DNA of 64,000 bases, from positions 1 through 64,000 of IMG/VR virus record IMGVR_UViG_3300003873_000003; one strand, written 5' to 3'. Under the pieces are notes generated by a model that was given only the letters and a program-made list of their open reading frames with translations, searched no databases and was not told the origin of the DNA. This stretch comes from a virus. Each line of letters starts with the position of its first letter. Position 1 is the first letter of the stretch. The translations under genes were made by a program, and so were the position numbers. This document shows positions 1 to 8,369 of the stretch, in pieces.

Positions 1-668
1 ATATGAAGAAGCTCGAAGACTGTGGGCAGTCTCCAGCCAAACTCAGAGTTCTGTTTGGCTACCGTTTGAGGGTTTGCTACTGTACTTCGCCACTGTAGCT
101 CAAGTATATTGGTGTTACCGACCCCACCTTCGGTATCGTTCACATGGTCTTTACCGCTTGGATGCTCAAAGGAAGATGGTCGTTTGACATCAGCGAACTT
201 TATAGGGGCGTGCCATGCAGGTAAATTCTCCGCACTAAGGTAGGTACGCAGTTCCTTGTAAGACACACCACGCTTATTAGGGGTGGCGTGAGTTCCCCCA
301 CTTACGCTGTTAAGCGTGGATACCAAAACTACCCTGTTACCTTCAAAGTCAGCTCGCTTGGTATCTGTTAGCCACTTACTGCTATTTACTGTAACTCCCC
401 AGAATAGCAGACTGCCGTAGCCGTTCGTCCCTCTAACAAGCGCACCTCTTCCGTTGTAATCCGAGTCGCCGCTTGAGGATATATAAAACTCACCCTTGCG
501 CTTTAGCAACCGACCTTTCGCAAGTTTCATAAGCTCAAAGATTGTAGGCAGTCTCCAACCGCTAGATTCCTTATTAAGGGCTTCTTGGTATGAGTAGTAA
601 GACGGCAGCTCTTTTGTTCTCAACGTGTGCTGATTCTCATACTCATATTGTTCTTCACTGTTGTTCAT
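1..668 (-). CDS. Lcl/DUF1566-like protein with two repeats, 3' end outside window
   Basis: The frame opens at an ATG at 668 behind an AGGAG ribosome binding site and stays open to the window edge (about 222 codons). It carries the signature GWRLPTIFEL near residues 37-46 and a second copy, GWRLPTVFEL, close to the edge, so it is a two-unit protein like its downstream-facing neighbour at 700-1668. Between the units is LPAWHAP, a form of the LPxWHPxF motif that ends several paralogues. The WRLPTxxEL signature is typical of the Lcl/DUF1566 fold, whose function in phages is not known to me. First seen member of a tandem family. Confidence 0.75.
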   Translation of the reverse strand, partial: MNNSEEQYEYENQHTLRTKELPSYYSYQEALNKESSGWRLPTIFELMKLAKGRLLKRKGEFYISSSGDSDYNGRGALVRGTNGYGSLLFWGVTVNSSKWLTDTKRADFEGNRVVLVSTLNSVSGGTHATPNKRGVSYKELRTYLSAENLPAWHAPIKFADVKRPSSFEHPSGKDHVNDTEGGVGNTNILELQWRSTVANPQTVAKQNSEFGWRLPTVFELLH

Positions 669-699
669 ATAGACACTCCTGTTCTCCTGCTACGCATAA

Positions 700-1668
700 T
701 CAGCGTCTCTTTTTAACTCTCTTTACATTTCGTGCAGGTGAATCACCACTCTCCGCAACATCGAAGGGAGGGTGCCACTTCGGCAACACGCCTAAATTCA
801 TGAATAGGCGAACTTCGGCATTGTGTACGTCCTGCACATGCTTGAACTTGCCACCCTTAACATAGAGGACATCCATAGGGATAATGGGGTCTCGTTTGAT
901 AGGCTTCAACTTATCCGCTTCAACGCACCAACCGAGTACACCGAGTACAGAAGAACTCCAGTATTTGCCATGCTTAGGTGATGCTCTCAAGATACTGATA
1001 AGCTCAAACACGGTAGGAAGCCGCCATCCGTGCGGGGCTTCTTTAAGGGCATCCTCCTGTTCTAAACCGCCTGTGTGGTGCTTAACAACAAGCACATGAG
1101 CATGTTTCGAGTTTGGCGTGTTTATGTGGTCTTGCTTGCTTGGGTGTTCAAACTCGTCAACAGGCTCCACATCCTCTATGACGATAGGGGGGGTAAACGG
1201 AGGTAATTGACCTGAATGCAAGAACGATGCAATAGCGCCCTCATCAAGAATATCATTTCCATCTGTACCGCTGGGATACCCCGATTCCCTGCTTGATTTT
1301 GTGGAAACCAGTGCCACGTGGTAACCCTTAAATTCGGTTCTGCAAGGTACAATCAAAGGCTTCCCATCCTCGATTATAACACCCCAGTTGGCGTACTTAT
1401 CGTGGGATAGTAGGGGTCTGAACTTAGTGTTCATTGATACGTAGGCTTCATCTTGATGTTGCAATAAACCCTTCTTAGCGAGCGTGTACAACTCAAACAC
1501 ATTCGCCAAACGCCACCCACCTCCCCCGAATGCTTTAGCCTCATAGGGGCTATAAAGACCTGTAACCTCTTTGAAAGATAGAGCTACGTCATCACCTTCG
1601 TGGTAAGAACTAGGCGGTATGTTGTTCTGTGGGGGAAAGTACCCATGTCTAGCTGTGTGTCTCCTCAT
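700..1668 (-). CDS. Lcl/DUF1566-like protein with two repeats
   Basis: A 322-residue protein with two Lcl-type units. The first has GWRLANVFELYTL near residue 52 and the second GWRLPTVFELISIL near residue 214. Each is followed by a segment in which aromatic and glycine residues alternate (for example KYWSSSVLG) and then by a late motif; the second unit ends in LPKWHPPF. A Lys/Arg-rich tail (RNVKRVKKRR) closes the protein. It starts 1 base after the stop of the upstream paralogue at 1670, so the two are probably translated from one message. Function unknown; the duplication looks internal rather than a fusion of unlike domains. Confidence 0.75.
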   Translation of the reverse strand: MRRHTARHGYFPPQNNIPPSSYHEGDDVALSFKEVTGLYSPYEAKAFGGGGWRLANVFELYTLAKKGLLQHQDEAYVSMNTKFRPLLSHDKYANWGVIIEDGKPLIVPCRTEFKGYHVALVSTKSSRESGYPSGTDGNDILDEGAIASFLHSGQLPPFTPPIVIEDVEPVDEFEHPSKQDHINTPNSKHAHVLVVKHHTGGLEQEDALKEAPHGWRLPTVFELISILRASPKHGKYWSSSVLGVLGWCVEADKLKPIKRDPIIPMDVLYVKGGKFKHVQDVHNAEVRLFMNLGVLPKWHPPFDVAESGDSPARNVKRVKKRR

Positions 1669-1669
1669 A

Positions 1670-2245
1670 TCAACGTCTCCGTTTCACATGTTTCTTCTTC
1701 ACTGACTTAACGGAGTTACGTGGTCGTTCTTCGGGTGCAGTCTCTTCGGGCTCTACATTGCGGTTACGGCGCAAAGAGCGTGTGTTGGGTGTTGGCTTGT
1801 GTACTTCTACCTTGCGTTTCCCTGACGTACGGCGGCTATTGCTCAATGGGATAGAGGGAGTCCGTGTGCTACGGGTTGCACCAAAGCTCGGATGCCAGTC
1901 AGGTAATGTTTTGTGTAGCATGTAGTCCCGTACATCAATAGCTTCCACTTCTGTCTTAGAGTCAAAGTCTGTGTCGTAAAAACCACGATTAACAAGAACC
2001 ACAGCACCTGTTCTCAACTTAGACTGGATACGGGCTTTGCCCATCATGCCAACAACAAGAGCATTGTCATTGTCGTAAGGTGAACCTGACCATATATCAT
2101 AGTCCCCGCCTAGGGCGTTCCTTTTGTATAAGAAAAGAAGCTCGAACACAGTTGGCAACCGCCATTCAGATGTCTCTTTTTTAAGGGCTGCCTTATAGCT
2201 ATAAGACCCCTGTAACTCTTTTGTTGATAAACTCTGCCTTTGCAT
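1670..2245 (-). CDS. Lcl/DUF1566-like protein with basic C-terminal tail
   Basis: A 191-residue protein starting at an ATG with a clean AGGAG site 6-7 bases upstream. It holds one unit with EWRLPTVFELLFLYKR near residues 27-42 and the conserved ending LPDWHPSF near residues 115-122. After that comes a roughly 65-residue tail rich in Arg and Lys (ending KKKHVKRRR), which could bind nucleic acid. That tail distinguishes it from the shorter neighbours at 2300 and 2680. Function unknown. Confidence 0.75.
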   Translation of the reverse strand: MQRQSLSTKELQGSYSYKAALKKETSEWRLPTVFELLFLYKRNALGGDYDIWSGSPYDNDNALVVGMMGKARIQSKLRTGAVVLVNRGFYDTDFDSKTEVEAIDVRDYMLHKTLPDWHPSFGATRSTRTPSIPLSNSRRTSGKRKVEVHKPTPNTRSLRRNRNVEPEETAPEERPRNSVKSVKKKHVKRRR

Positions 2246-2299
2246 AGTATGTCTCCTAGATTCGGTTATTGCGTAGTTGTACGCTAAGAATTAACCGAA

Positions 2300-2668
2300 T
2301 CAGCTAACCAAAGTAAACTTTGGATGCCAATCAGGTAGTGTTCCATGCAACTGGAAGTCCCGCACTTCACCGTAAGTTACAGGTGTATCGTGTGGGAAGT
2401 CAGGCTCACCCTTGATGGCAATAGCACATAGCCACATCTCTGCACCCCCACTTCGCACACGGTCTTGCGCAGCGTCAAAAGCGAGTACATTGTTTCGGAA
2501 CAAGTCGTCCACGGAAGCAGACCAAAAAATGCGTCCTCCGTGGTCTATGGAGCCGCAGTTGATGATGTGACGTAACTCGAAGATTGTGGGCAGCCGCCAA
2601 CCTTCTAACCTGCTCGCTTCTGCTAGAGTCAGAGTCCCTGATAAGGGCTTTGCTTTTATAGTATTCAT
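2300..2668 (-). CDS. Lcl/DUF1566-like single-unit protein
   Basis: I chose the ATG at 2668 because AAAGGAG sits just upstream; a longer frame to 2701 would overlap the upstream gene and lacks this site. The 122-residue product has GWRLPTIFELRHII near the N-terminus, a middle containing FWSASVDDLF, and ends LPDWHPKFTLVS. It is therefore one complete unit of the local family with the WHP motif almost at the C-terminus. Function unknown. Confidence 0.72.
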   Translation of the reverse strand: MNTIKAKPLSGTLTLAEASRLEGWRLPTIFELRHIINCGSIDHGGRIFWSASVDDLFRNNVLAFDAAQDRVRSGGAEMWLCAIAIKGEPDFPHDTPVTYGEVRDFQLHGTLPDWHPKFTLVS

Positions 2669-2679
2669 TCTATTCTCCT

Positions 2680-3048
2680 TTACTGCGTCCCATGATGCCA
2701 CTTAGGTAGCTTTCTGCGTAACTGATAGTCTCTGATGTTGGTGTGGCTCACAGCTCTAGGCTCACAGTCACCATCACCCTCAACGAGAACAAGCCACGCA
2801 TCCTCATCCTTTCGGGCTGCGTATGCGTGGTTATCACTAAAGGAAAGCATCCATGCGTGGCTGCACTTGAAGTCTGCAACGGAAGATGACCAGTACCACC
2901 CCACGTCACATAGTAGGCTAGATATAGAGCCTGATGCTCGCAACGCTGCAAGCTCGAAGATGGTGGGGACTCTCCAACCGCTATTGTCGTTGCTTCGTTC
3001 CATAGCGTCAAACCATGATACCTTATCCCTTGTTTCCAAAACGTTCAA
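2680..3048 (-). CDS. Lcl/DUF1566-like single-unit protein, TTG start
   Basis: A 122-residue member of the same family: GWRVPTIFELAAL near residue 24, YWSSSVADF in the middle and LPKWHHGTQ at the end. There is no usable ATG before the signature. A TTG at 3048 lies 5 bases after GGAGGGG, so I take TTG as the start. It is the first gene of the five-gene tandem array, downstream of a 12-bp-arm hairpin at 3075-3111. Function unknown. Confidence 0.68.
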   Translation of the reverse strand: MNVLETRDKVSWFDAMERSNDNSGWRVPTIFELAALRASGSISSLLCDVGWYWSSSVADFKCSHAWMLSFSDNHAYAARKDEDAWLVLVEGDGDCEPRAVSHTNIRDYQLRRKLPKWHHGTQ

Positions 3049-3074
3049 TGTAACCCCTCCAACCTAAATATCGT

Positions 3075-3111
3075 AGGTAAAGAAGCACAGGTAAGCTATG
3101 CTTCTTTACCT
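3075..3111 (-). terminator. Hairpin before the Lcl array
   Basis: Twelve-base perfect arms (AGGTAAAGAAGC and its complement) around a 13-base loop. It lies between the gene ending at 3201 and the Lcl array. There is no T-run directly after it in the minus direction, so it may be a weak terminator or an RNA-processing or leader structure. Confidence 0.45.
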
Positions 3112-3200
3112 CTATAGATATTAACTTCTAACTCACTTTTATGTTGTTTCAGGAAGAGGGGTCAAACTGGCTAGAGAGAAACTCCGTTGCAAAATTCCTA

Positions 3201-3548
3201 TTACTCATCTTCATCTCGGTATGCGTCAAGTAAATCTTGTCTGCATGGGTAACCCCCACTAACGAGCCGTCCTTGTGAATCCACCTTAGAGAATACATTA
3301 AGCAGGGACTGTCTGTAGCTGAACAAAGCATTTGTGACTTGAAACAATACCAAACGTGCTTCCTTATACCAGTCTTCATCTCGGCAGTCGCTGTACTTCG
3401 TCAAACGTGCTTCCTCTGCCTTCAATAAATCATCAATGTGTGGCTCACCGCCTTCTCGGGACTCAACAGGGCTTGTGTTCAACTGCGACCAACGAACCTC
3501 TTGGATGAATTGGTTGCTTTCTTTTAGTCTTTCTTTCGTATCAGTCAC
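3201..3548 (-). CDS. Small helical protein, paralogue of 4442-4774
   Basis: GTG start at 3548, chosen because AAGGAGG lies 6 bases upstream; the ATG farther upstream at 3584 has no such site and would run through the operator-like region. The 115-residue product is mostly helical and charged. The segment DWYKEARLVLFQVTNALFSY matches AWYIRAELQLFHLAQAFNAY in the protein at 4442-4774, and the following LLNVF...GRLVSGG matches LKNIF...GNLVGTG at 3710-4174. These three are therefore a small paralogous family. Function unknown; position suggests early expression. Confidence 0.6.
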   Translation of the reverse strand: MTDTKERLKESNQFIQEVRWSQLNTSPVESREGGEPHIDDLLKAEEARLTKYSDCRDEDWYKEARLVLFQVTNALFSYRQSLLNVFSKVDSQGRLVSGGYPCRQDLLDAYRDEDE

Positions 3549-3584
3549 TAGGGACCTCCTTCGTATCGTACTATAATGCTTCAT

Positions 3585-3594
3585 ATTTACAGTT
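3585..3594 (-). promoter_or_regulatory. AACTGTAAAT boundary motif
   Basis: Minus-strand AACTGTAAAT, 37 bases upstream of the GTG start at 3548 and downstream of the terminator at 3655-3690. It is one of about a dozen copies in the window at operon boundaries. Confidence 0.45.
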
Positions 3595-3616
3595 CTTAGT
3601 TGCGTTACTGCCTAGC

Positions 3617-3650
3617 TATATATGAACCCCTAGGGGATGTATATAGTGCA
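3617..3650 (-). promoter_or_regulatory. Operator-like dyad CCCCTAGGGG
   Basis: A perfect ten-base palindrome, CCCCTAGGGG, in AT-rich flanks (TATATAC on one side, ATATATAG on the other), upstream of the gene at 3201-3548. A closely similar dyad, CCCCCAGGGG, lies at about 4340-4362 upstream of a paralogous gene, which suggests one regulator acts on both. Confidence 0.4.
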
Positions 3651-3654
3651 GACC

Positions 3655-3690
3655 AAAAAAAAAAGCCACCGCTTTTACACGGTGGCTTTC
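3655..3690 (-). terminator. Rho-independent terminator after 3710-4174
   Basis: Perfect ten-base stem (AAAGCCACCG and complement) around an 8-base loop, followed on the minus strand by a run of about ten T residues. It ends the transcript of the gene at 3710-4302. Confidence 0.9.
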
Positions 3691-3709
3691 ATTGTATTAC
3701 AGGGTGTGC

Positions 3710-4302
3710 TTAGGCGTAAGCGTAAGGGTATGCACCGAAACGATTGAGGTTAAACACAGGGTAGCTCGGAAACAGGCTTTTATCCTCACCATCACTACTA
3801 GACGGAAAGATTGATTTTAATGCAGTACAGAATGTATCATACGCCAAACCAACACGCTTTAATCGGTCTAGGCTCGTATCAAACTCGGTGCAATCCTCAA
3901 ACTCCAATTCAAAGAACACATCGAAACCCCCATCCACCATATCAATCAGAAACGGATTTTCTCCACTGCATTGTTTGAAAACTAAGTTTTCATAGAAGTC
4001 GTAGGCTTGCAGCTCGACATCATACAAAGGCTTGCGAGCCACAGCATCCTCGGAAACTTCCAGCCAGTCTATTTTGTCGCCAGTACCTACAAGGTTACCG
4101 TTTGCATCACGTTCAGGGAATATGTTTTTCAGGTCACGAACGTAGGCTTCATAAGCAGGGCAAATAAGGCGCATTCGGGCGACTGCATCACGATGCCACT
4201 CCTCGCCAGCTCGGTCATACGGTTCAGCTCTTTGCTGATAGTCTCACGCAGAAAGCTGTCAAGGTTAGCAGCCTCAATTTTTCCATCGGTGTCTTTTGTC
4301 AT
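3710..4302 (-). CDS. Small-gene family member interrupted by an apparent -1 frameshift
   Basis: Two overlapping frames appear to be one gene. The upstream frame starts at the ATG at 4302, with AAGGATG 6 bases before it, and stops at 4129 (57 codons). The downstream frame is open from 4174 to 3710 (154 codons) but its ATG has no ribosome binding site. Compared with the paralogue at 3201-3548, the similarity passes from the first frame (SPECALF) into the second (AYEAYVRDLKNIF) in the overlap, so a -1 shift would give a continuous protein of about 190 residues. I see no classical slippery heptamer. A real mutation, a programmed shift or a base error would all explain it. Confidence 0.5.
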
Positions 4303-4337
4303 GGTATTACATCCTTTTTTCTAGATTTGAAACTTAG

Positions 4338-4364
4338 CACAAGATACTACACCCCTGGGGGTAT
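4338..4364 (-). promoter_or_regulatory. Operator-like dyad CCCCCAGGGG
   Basis: A near copy of the dyad at 3617-3650, upstream of the start at 4302. On the minus strand TTGATT and TAACAA lie just before it with 16 bases between them, a plausible promoter with the dyad covering its start region. Confidence 0.4.
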
Positions 4365-4402
4365 TGTTACCTTGTGATAAATAATAATCAAGGTTAGGAA
4401 GT

Positions 4403-4431
4403 GCCGCAGTACGCCATACCTGTACTGCGGC
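4403..4431 (-). terminator. Hairpin after 4442-4774
   Basis: Ten-base perfect arms (GCCGCAGTAC and complement) with a 9-base loop, just downstream of the stop at 4442. It lacks a T-run, so termination is likely but weaker than elsewhere. Confidence 0.5.
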
Positions 4432-4441
4432 AACCATGTTT

Positions 4442-4774
4442 TTACAGTGCTTTATACTCTCGGATGGTTTCACCTAGCTGCGAAAACTCGGTATAACCTT
4501 TCGGCTCGACAATTTTTTCCACTGCCAATGAATAAGCATTGAACGCTTGCGCAAGGTGGAAGAGTTGTAGCTCGGCTCGGATATACCATGCTTCGCTTCC
4601 AAATTGTTCTCTCCCTTGCTCAAGCTCTTCCCTTGCTTCTCGGATTATTTCGGCTTGGTCGTTTGTTTGGCTATGCTGCAAAATGAAAATACAGCTTGCA
4701 GTTTCTTGAACCGATTTTTTATAAACCTCACGCACATCATTCTCTTTGGCGGTCAACTCTTTTGTAGTAGCCAT
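4442..4774 (-). CDS. Small helical protein, paralogue of 3201-3548
   Basis: The start at 4774 is preceded by AAAAGGATG at good spacing, the same leader form as at 4302 and 11648. The 110-residue product is acidic and helical. Its segment EAWYIRAELQLFHLAQAF aligns with DEDWYKEARLVLFQVTNAL of 3201-3548. Two sigma70-type promoters (4832-4860 and 4927-4955) and the conserved leader copy 4804-4834 drive it, so it is probably an early gene. Function unknown. Confidence 0.65.
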   Translation of the reverse strand: MATTKELTAKENDVREVYKKSVQETASCIFILQHSQTNDQAEIIREAREELEQGREQFGSEAWYIRAELQLFHLAQAFNAYSLAVEKIVEPKGYTEFSQLGETIREYKAL

Positions 4775-4803
4775 GTGGTACATCCTTTTGTATCTCTGAT
4801 TTC

Positions 4804-4834
4804 GCTTGCGTCATTCACTTGCGATGGATGAAGT
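4804..4834 (-). repeat. Conserved promoter leader, copy A
   Basis: A 31-base segment that reads on the minus strand from the end of the -10 box into the 5' untranslated region (ACTTCATCCATCGC...GACGCAAGC). Near-identical copies lie at 11676-11706 and 14536-14566, with a variant at 11802-11839. All follow the same promoter type, so it is part of the early transcript leader. Confidence 0.7.
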
Positions 4835-4860
4835 CTAACGTACCACGCCTAAACTGTAAA
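4832..4860 (-). promoter_or_regulatory. Sigma70-type promoter for 4442-4774
   Basis: Minus-strand TTTACA, 17-base spacer, TAGACT. The sequence before the -35 box (AATTTGGAGCC) is shared with promoters at 11837, 11933 and 14564. Confidence 0.75.
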
Positions 4861-4926
4861 GGCTCCAAATTCTCATCAATGTTTTCTTGCTCTCTGAATA
4901 AACACGCACATGCGTGTGTGCGTGCG

Positions 4927-4955
4927 TATATACATGGACAATCTCTAACTGTAAA
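4927..4955 (-). promoter_or_regulatory. Second sigma70-type promoter
   Basis: Minus-strand TTTACA, 17-base spacer, TATATA. The upstream sequence is TTTAGGGGAC, shared with the promoter at 11985-12013. It lies upstream of the promoter at 4832 and points the same way. Confidence 0.7.
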
Positions 4956-5031
4956 GTCCCCTAAAGAGTATATATTTACTGCAAGGTAAGGGGCAGAAAA
5001 GCCCACCCAAAGGGCGAGCTTTCCATAGTCA

Positions 5032-6471
5032 CTACTCGATGATGCGTTTCCACTTTAGTTTGGAATCAGGCACTTTACTACCGTACGCATCTAGGTCGGA
5101 AGATAATGCAGCAGCGGTTAAGCGTCCCCTCTTAGCGAGTACAGCTCGTGCAGCCTTTGCAGCTTTCTTATCCGAAGTCACTTTGGCTTTATCCAAGCCT
5201 GCCAGTCTACGTATTTGCAAGTCCAGCACTGTGTTGGCATCTTCCTTAGAGCAAGAAAGAATCTTCATCACCTTGCGAACCACAATGTCCATAGTCTTGC
5301 TGTTGAGTGCCACCATGATTTCTTCACGGTGTTGTATCGCAGCCAGCAACAAGTCGAACCGATGAATCTGTGCGTCTAGCTTGGCTATCTCCGCTCGGCA
5401 CATCTTCTTCTCAATAGAGACACGCCACTTCGCCCAATCCATGATTATCTGGGGTATGGTGGTGTGACGGAACGTGACAGAATCTTTGTTGCGTTCTGTG
5501 ACTTGTGTGCATAGTGTACGGGTAATGCCCGACATAGACAAACAGCTCTTTGCAATGTCCTCTGCATAGGCATCCACTTCTTTCTTGGTCTTCTTCAAAA
5601 GCTGAATCACAAGCCGTACTTCACACACCCCTCTAGGGGACTCGTCATAGACGTAGCGAACAAAGGATTTCTCAACTGCACGCTCTTTAATCTTCTCAAT
5701 GGTTAAGTAGGGAACCAACCCTGTGATAATCATTTGGCTTTCTTTGTAGTCAATATGATAATCACAGGTGAAGCTAAGAGTACCGTTCCCCGTCTTGAAG
5801 TATTGTAGCTTCTCGGTATCACCTGACGTGCATACACCACCGTAAGGCATGTTAAACTTTAGATACTTCAAACAAAGGGCTGGGGTGATGTTACGCTTCT
5901 TATAAGCCATCTTCAATAGAGTCACAACACCACCACGCTCGAACGTAGGGATGTTGGTAGGGCTGATACCCGAACACACGCCAAACGTGCCGTTCAACAA
6001 GAGGTTGGGTAGCTTGAAGGGCAAGATAACAGGCTCAACATCCTTGTCATCGTAGTTTGGCACATAGTCCACAACATCCATGAGGGGCTTATCTAACATC
6101 GCCTTGCCATAGTTGGATAGGCAACATTCCGTGTACCTCATGCCAGCAGGGTTATCACTACCATCAATAGAACCCCAGTTACCACTACCGTGCATAGCAG
6201 GCAACGCACCGTGAACCAATGTTTTAATGGCTTCGACCACAGATGCGTCACCGTGGGGGTGCCATTTACCTAAAACATTACCCACAAGCCTAGCTGTCTT
6301 TACAACAGTGAAGACCTTGCCTCGGTAAGCTTCATAGATGATACGCCGTTGCACAGGTTTCAACCCATCTCGGAAGTCGGGCAATGCTCGCTCCTCAATA
6401 GTAAGTTCACCATACCGCTTGGTGCTTTCTTCAACCGTTTTTTCTAGTGTGATTGTCTCTTGCTTGCTCAT
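5032..6471 (-). CDS. Type II DNA topoisomerase, GyrA/ParC-like (gp52-like) subunit
   Basis: A 479-residue DNA breakage-reunion subunit. ALPDFRDGLKPVQRRIIYEA (residues 29-48), the HPHGDASV motif (71-78) and the GMRYTE motif with the catalytic tyrosine at residue 113 are all present. The protein ends soon after the tower and coiled-coil region and lacks the beta-propeller C-terminal domain of bacterial GyrA. Its length is close to phage T4 gp52. It overlaps the ATPase subunit gene by ATGA (6468-6471), so the two are translationally coupled. With its partner it should form a heterotetramer that relieves supercoiling or decatenates replicating phage DNA. Confidence 0.93.
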   Translation of the reverse strand: MSKQETITLEKTVEESTKRYGELTIEERALPDFRDGLKPVQRRIIYEAYRGKVFTVVKTARLVGNVLGKWHPHGDASVVEAIKTLVHGALPAMHGSGNWGSIDGSDNPAGMRYTECCLSNYGKAMLDKPLMDVVDYVPNYDDKDVEPVILPFKLPNLLLNGTFGVCSGISPTNIPTFERGGVVTLLKMAYKKRNITPALCLKYLKFNMPYGGVCTSGDTEKLQYFKTGNGTLSFTCDYHIDYKESQMIITGLVPYLTIEKIKERAVEKSFVRYVYDESPRGVCEVRLVIQLLKKTKKEVDAYAEDIAKSCLSMSGITRTLCTQVTERNKDSVTFRHTTIPQIIMDWAKWRVSIEKKMCRAEIAKLDAQIHRFDLLLAAIQHREEIMVALNSKTMDIVVRKVMKILSCSKEDANTVLDLQIRRLAGLDKAKVTSDKKAAKAARAVLAKRGRLTAAALSSDLDAYGSKVPDSKLKWKRIIE

Positions 6472-8369
6472 AAGTTCAATAGTCTCCTGCGTACCGCTGC
6501 ATCCTTTCCAACTAGGTCAAGGAAGTAAGTTTCATCTTTCTTGGTCTTCGGGGGTAGTACCTTAATCCAGTGTCGTGTATCTTCATCGAACGCAAACGCA
6601 TTCAATGCGGAAGGGTTAACTTCACCCCACCCTTTGATTCGAGTGATGGCTACATTCGACCGTGATTTACACTTTCTTTGAACTTCCTCAATCGTATCAC
6701 CCCAAACCAACGGTTTAGATGTTGTACAGAACAAGGGACCTTTAATGAGGTACACATGACCATTTCGGATAAGGTCAGGGCAGAGCCGCCAAATAGCCGA
6801 CAACACAAGCAACTCGATATGGCAGCCATCCACATCCGCATCCATTAGGAGACCTAACTTACCGATACGCATTTTCTCTAGTGGGTGTTCAGCCTTGCCA
6901 TCAAACCCGATAGACTGGAAGATGTTTTTGACTTCCTCGGACTCCATCAACTTAGCCATTGTGTTCTTGTAAGCTGCTACAATCTTACCCTTCAATGGGA
7001 GTACCTCTTGGTAACGCTTGTCCACTGCGTTCTTCGCTGTACCACCAGCCGAGTCACCTTCCACCAAAATAAGCTCAACTTCGTTCGCAGGTGTCTTGGG
7101 GTTACTTTGATTAAGCTTCGCAGGCAGCTTGCCTTTGCGATTGTTGGTAAGACCTGCCAATGCTTTGCGGTTCGCATTGAAGCTGTCCCTGTTCTTCTTC
7201 AACGCTGATGCCTTATCTAGCATCCGTTTAGCCAGTGCCTTATTCTTCTTGAAATGTGCTATCAGTGCAGCTTGTATGTCATCACAAACGAGCTTACCCT
7301 CTGTGGAGGTAAGACGCTCTTTCGTCTGTGAGGAGAACTGGGGTTGTACCATATTGAAGTTTACGATACCCACCAACCCGAACAAAAGGTCGTCCGCTGT
7401 ATAGGCGTGCTTCTTCAATTTGAATGGGGCTAACGCCGTTGTTAAAGCTTTCTTGAAAGCGGTTAGGTGCGTACCACCTTCCAATGTCACCGAGGCGCAC
7501 ACATAAGTATCAAGCAGTACAGAAGCCCCGTTAGTCACAGCAAAGCTGACATCTGTTCTGCCTGTATTGATGTGAAAGACGCTCCCATCCATCGTAAGCT
7601 CTTCTTCTTCGATGATGTGCTTCACATAGTCCACCGTTCCATTCTTGTGTAGCATGGTCTCGGAGATACCTGTGTTAGTTGTTAGTTTGATTTCCATGCC
7701 TCCGTGTAGGTAGGCTAGAGTATCGAGGTAGGTCATCAAGTGAGATATGTTCAGTTTGCTTCCTTTTTGGAATAAGCTCGCATCACGTACAAACTTAACC
7801 ACCGTACCCCTACGGCTCTTCATCTGCTTGGGTAGCTTAGGTGCTGCGCATTTACGAACACCAGACCCGATGCCTTTCTTGGATGAATATGAGTACCAAG
7901 CACCTTTACGGAAGGTGTAGGCTACAAGCCTATCACACATAGCGGATGTCACCGCAGCCCCTACACCGTTACAGCCTGCGCTCCCTTCGGCATAGGCTTT
8001 GCCACTGAACTTACCACCACTGTGTAGCTCATTGAAGGCAGCCTCTAGGGGAGACTTACCGTCTAGCTTGGCAGACTTCTCAACAGGGATGCCCCCACCA
8101 CCATCTTGAACAAAGTATGTAACACCTTCGATGTGAACATGGATAAACTTGTTCCGCCCCGCAAGAAACTCATCGCTACTATTGTCGATAGGTTCTTTCA
8201 GGATTTGGAATAAGCCATGTGCATCATTCTCACCGATATACATACCACTTCGCCTACGGACGTTATCGGGGTAGTGCAGGGTTTCCCAATCATCTGCTTT
8301 TTGCTCTTTAGGCTTTCGTGTTCGCCTTGTAGACCCACGAAGTGCCACGCTGTTTGTCTTGGTACTCAT
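6468..8369 (-). CDS. Type II DNA topoisomerase, GyrB/ParE-like (gp39-like) subunit
   Basis: A 633-residue ATPase and TOPRIM subunit. It has the GHKL ATPase elements EPIDNSSDEFLAG and VQDGGGGIPVEKS, the GSAGCNGVGAA loop, then the TOPRIM elements EGDSAGG and MDADVDGCHI. The fused ATPase and TOPRIM arrangement is like bacterial ParE; in T4 this polypeptide is split into gp39 and gp60. A strong AGGAG site precedes the ATG at 8369. It supplies ATP hydrolysis and metal chemistry to the breakage-reunion subunit encoded immediately downstream. Confidence 0.93.
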   Translation of the reverse strand: MSTKTNSVALRGSTRRTRKPKEQKADDWETLHYPDNVRRRSGMYIGENDAHGLFQILKEPIDNSSDEFLAGRNKFIHVHIEGVTYFVQDGGGGIPVEKSAKLDGKSPLEAAFNELHSGGKFSGKAYAEGSAGCNGVGAAVTSAMCDRLVAYTFRKGAWYSYSSKKGIGSGVRKCAAPKLPKQMKSRRGTVVKFVRDASLFQKGSKLNISHLMTYLDTLAYLHGGMEIKLTTNTGISETMLHKNGTVDYVKHIIEEEELTMDGSVFHINTGRTDVSFAVTNGASVLLDTYVCASVTLEGGTHLTAFKKALTTALAPFKLKKHAYTADDLLFGLVGIVNFNMVQPQFSSQTKERLTSTEGKLVCDDIQAALIAHFKKNKALAKRMLDKASALKKNRDSFNANRKALAGLTNNRKGKLPAKLNQSNPKTPANEVELILVEGDSAGGTAKNAVDKRYQEVLPLKGKIVAAYKNTMAKLMESEEVKNIFQSIGFDGKAEHPLEKMRIGKLGLLMDADVDGCHIELLVLSAIWRLCPDLIRNGHVYLIKGPLFCTTSKPLVWGDTIEEVQRKCKSRSNVAITRIKGWGEVNPSALNAFAFDEDTRHWIKVLPPKTKKDETYFLDLVGKDAAVRRRLLNL

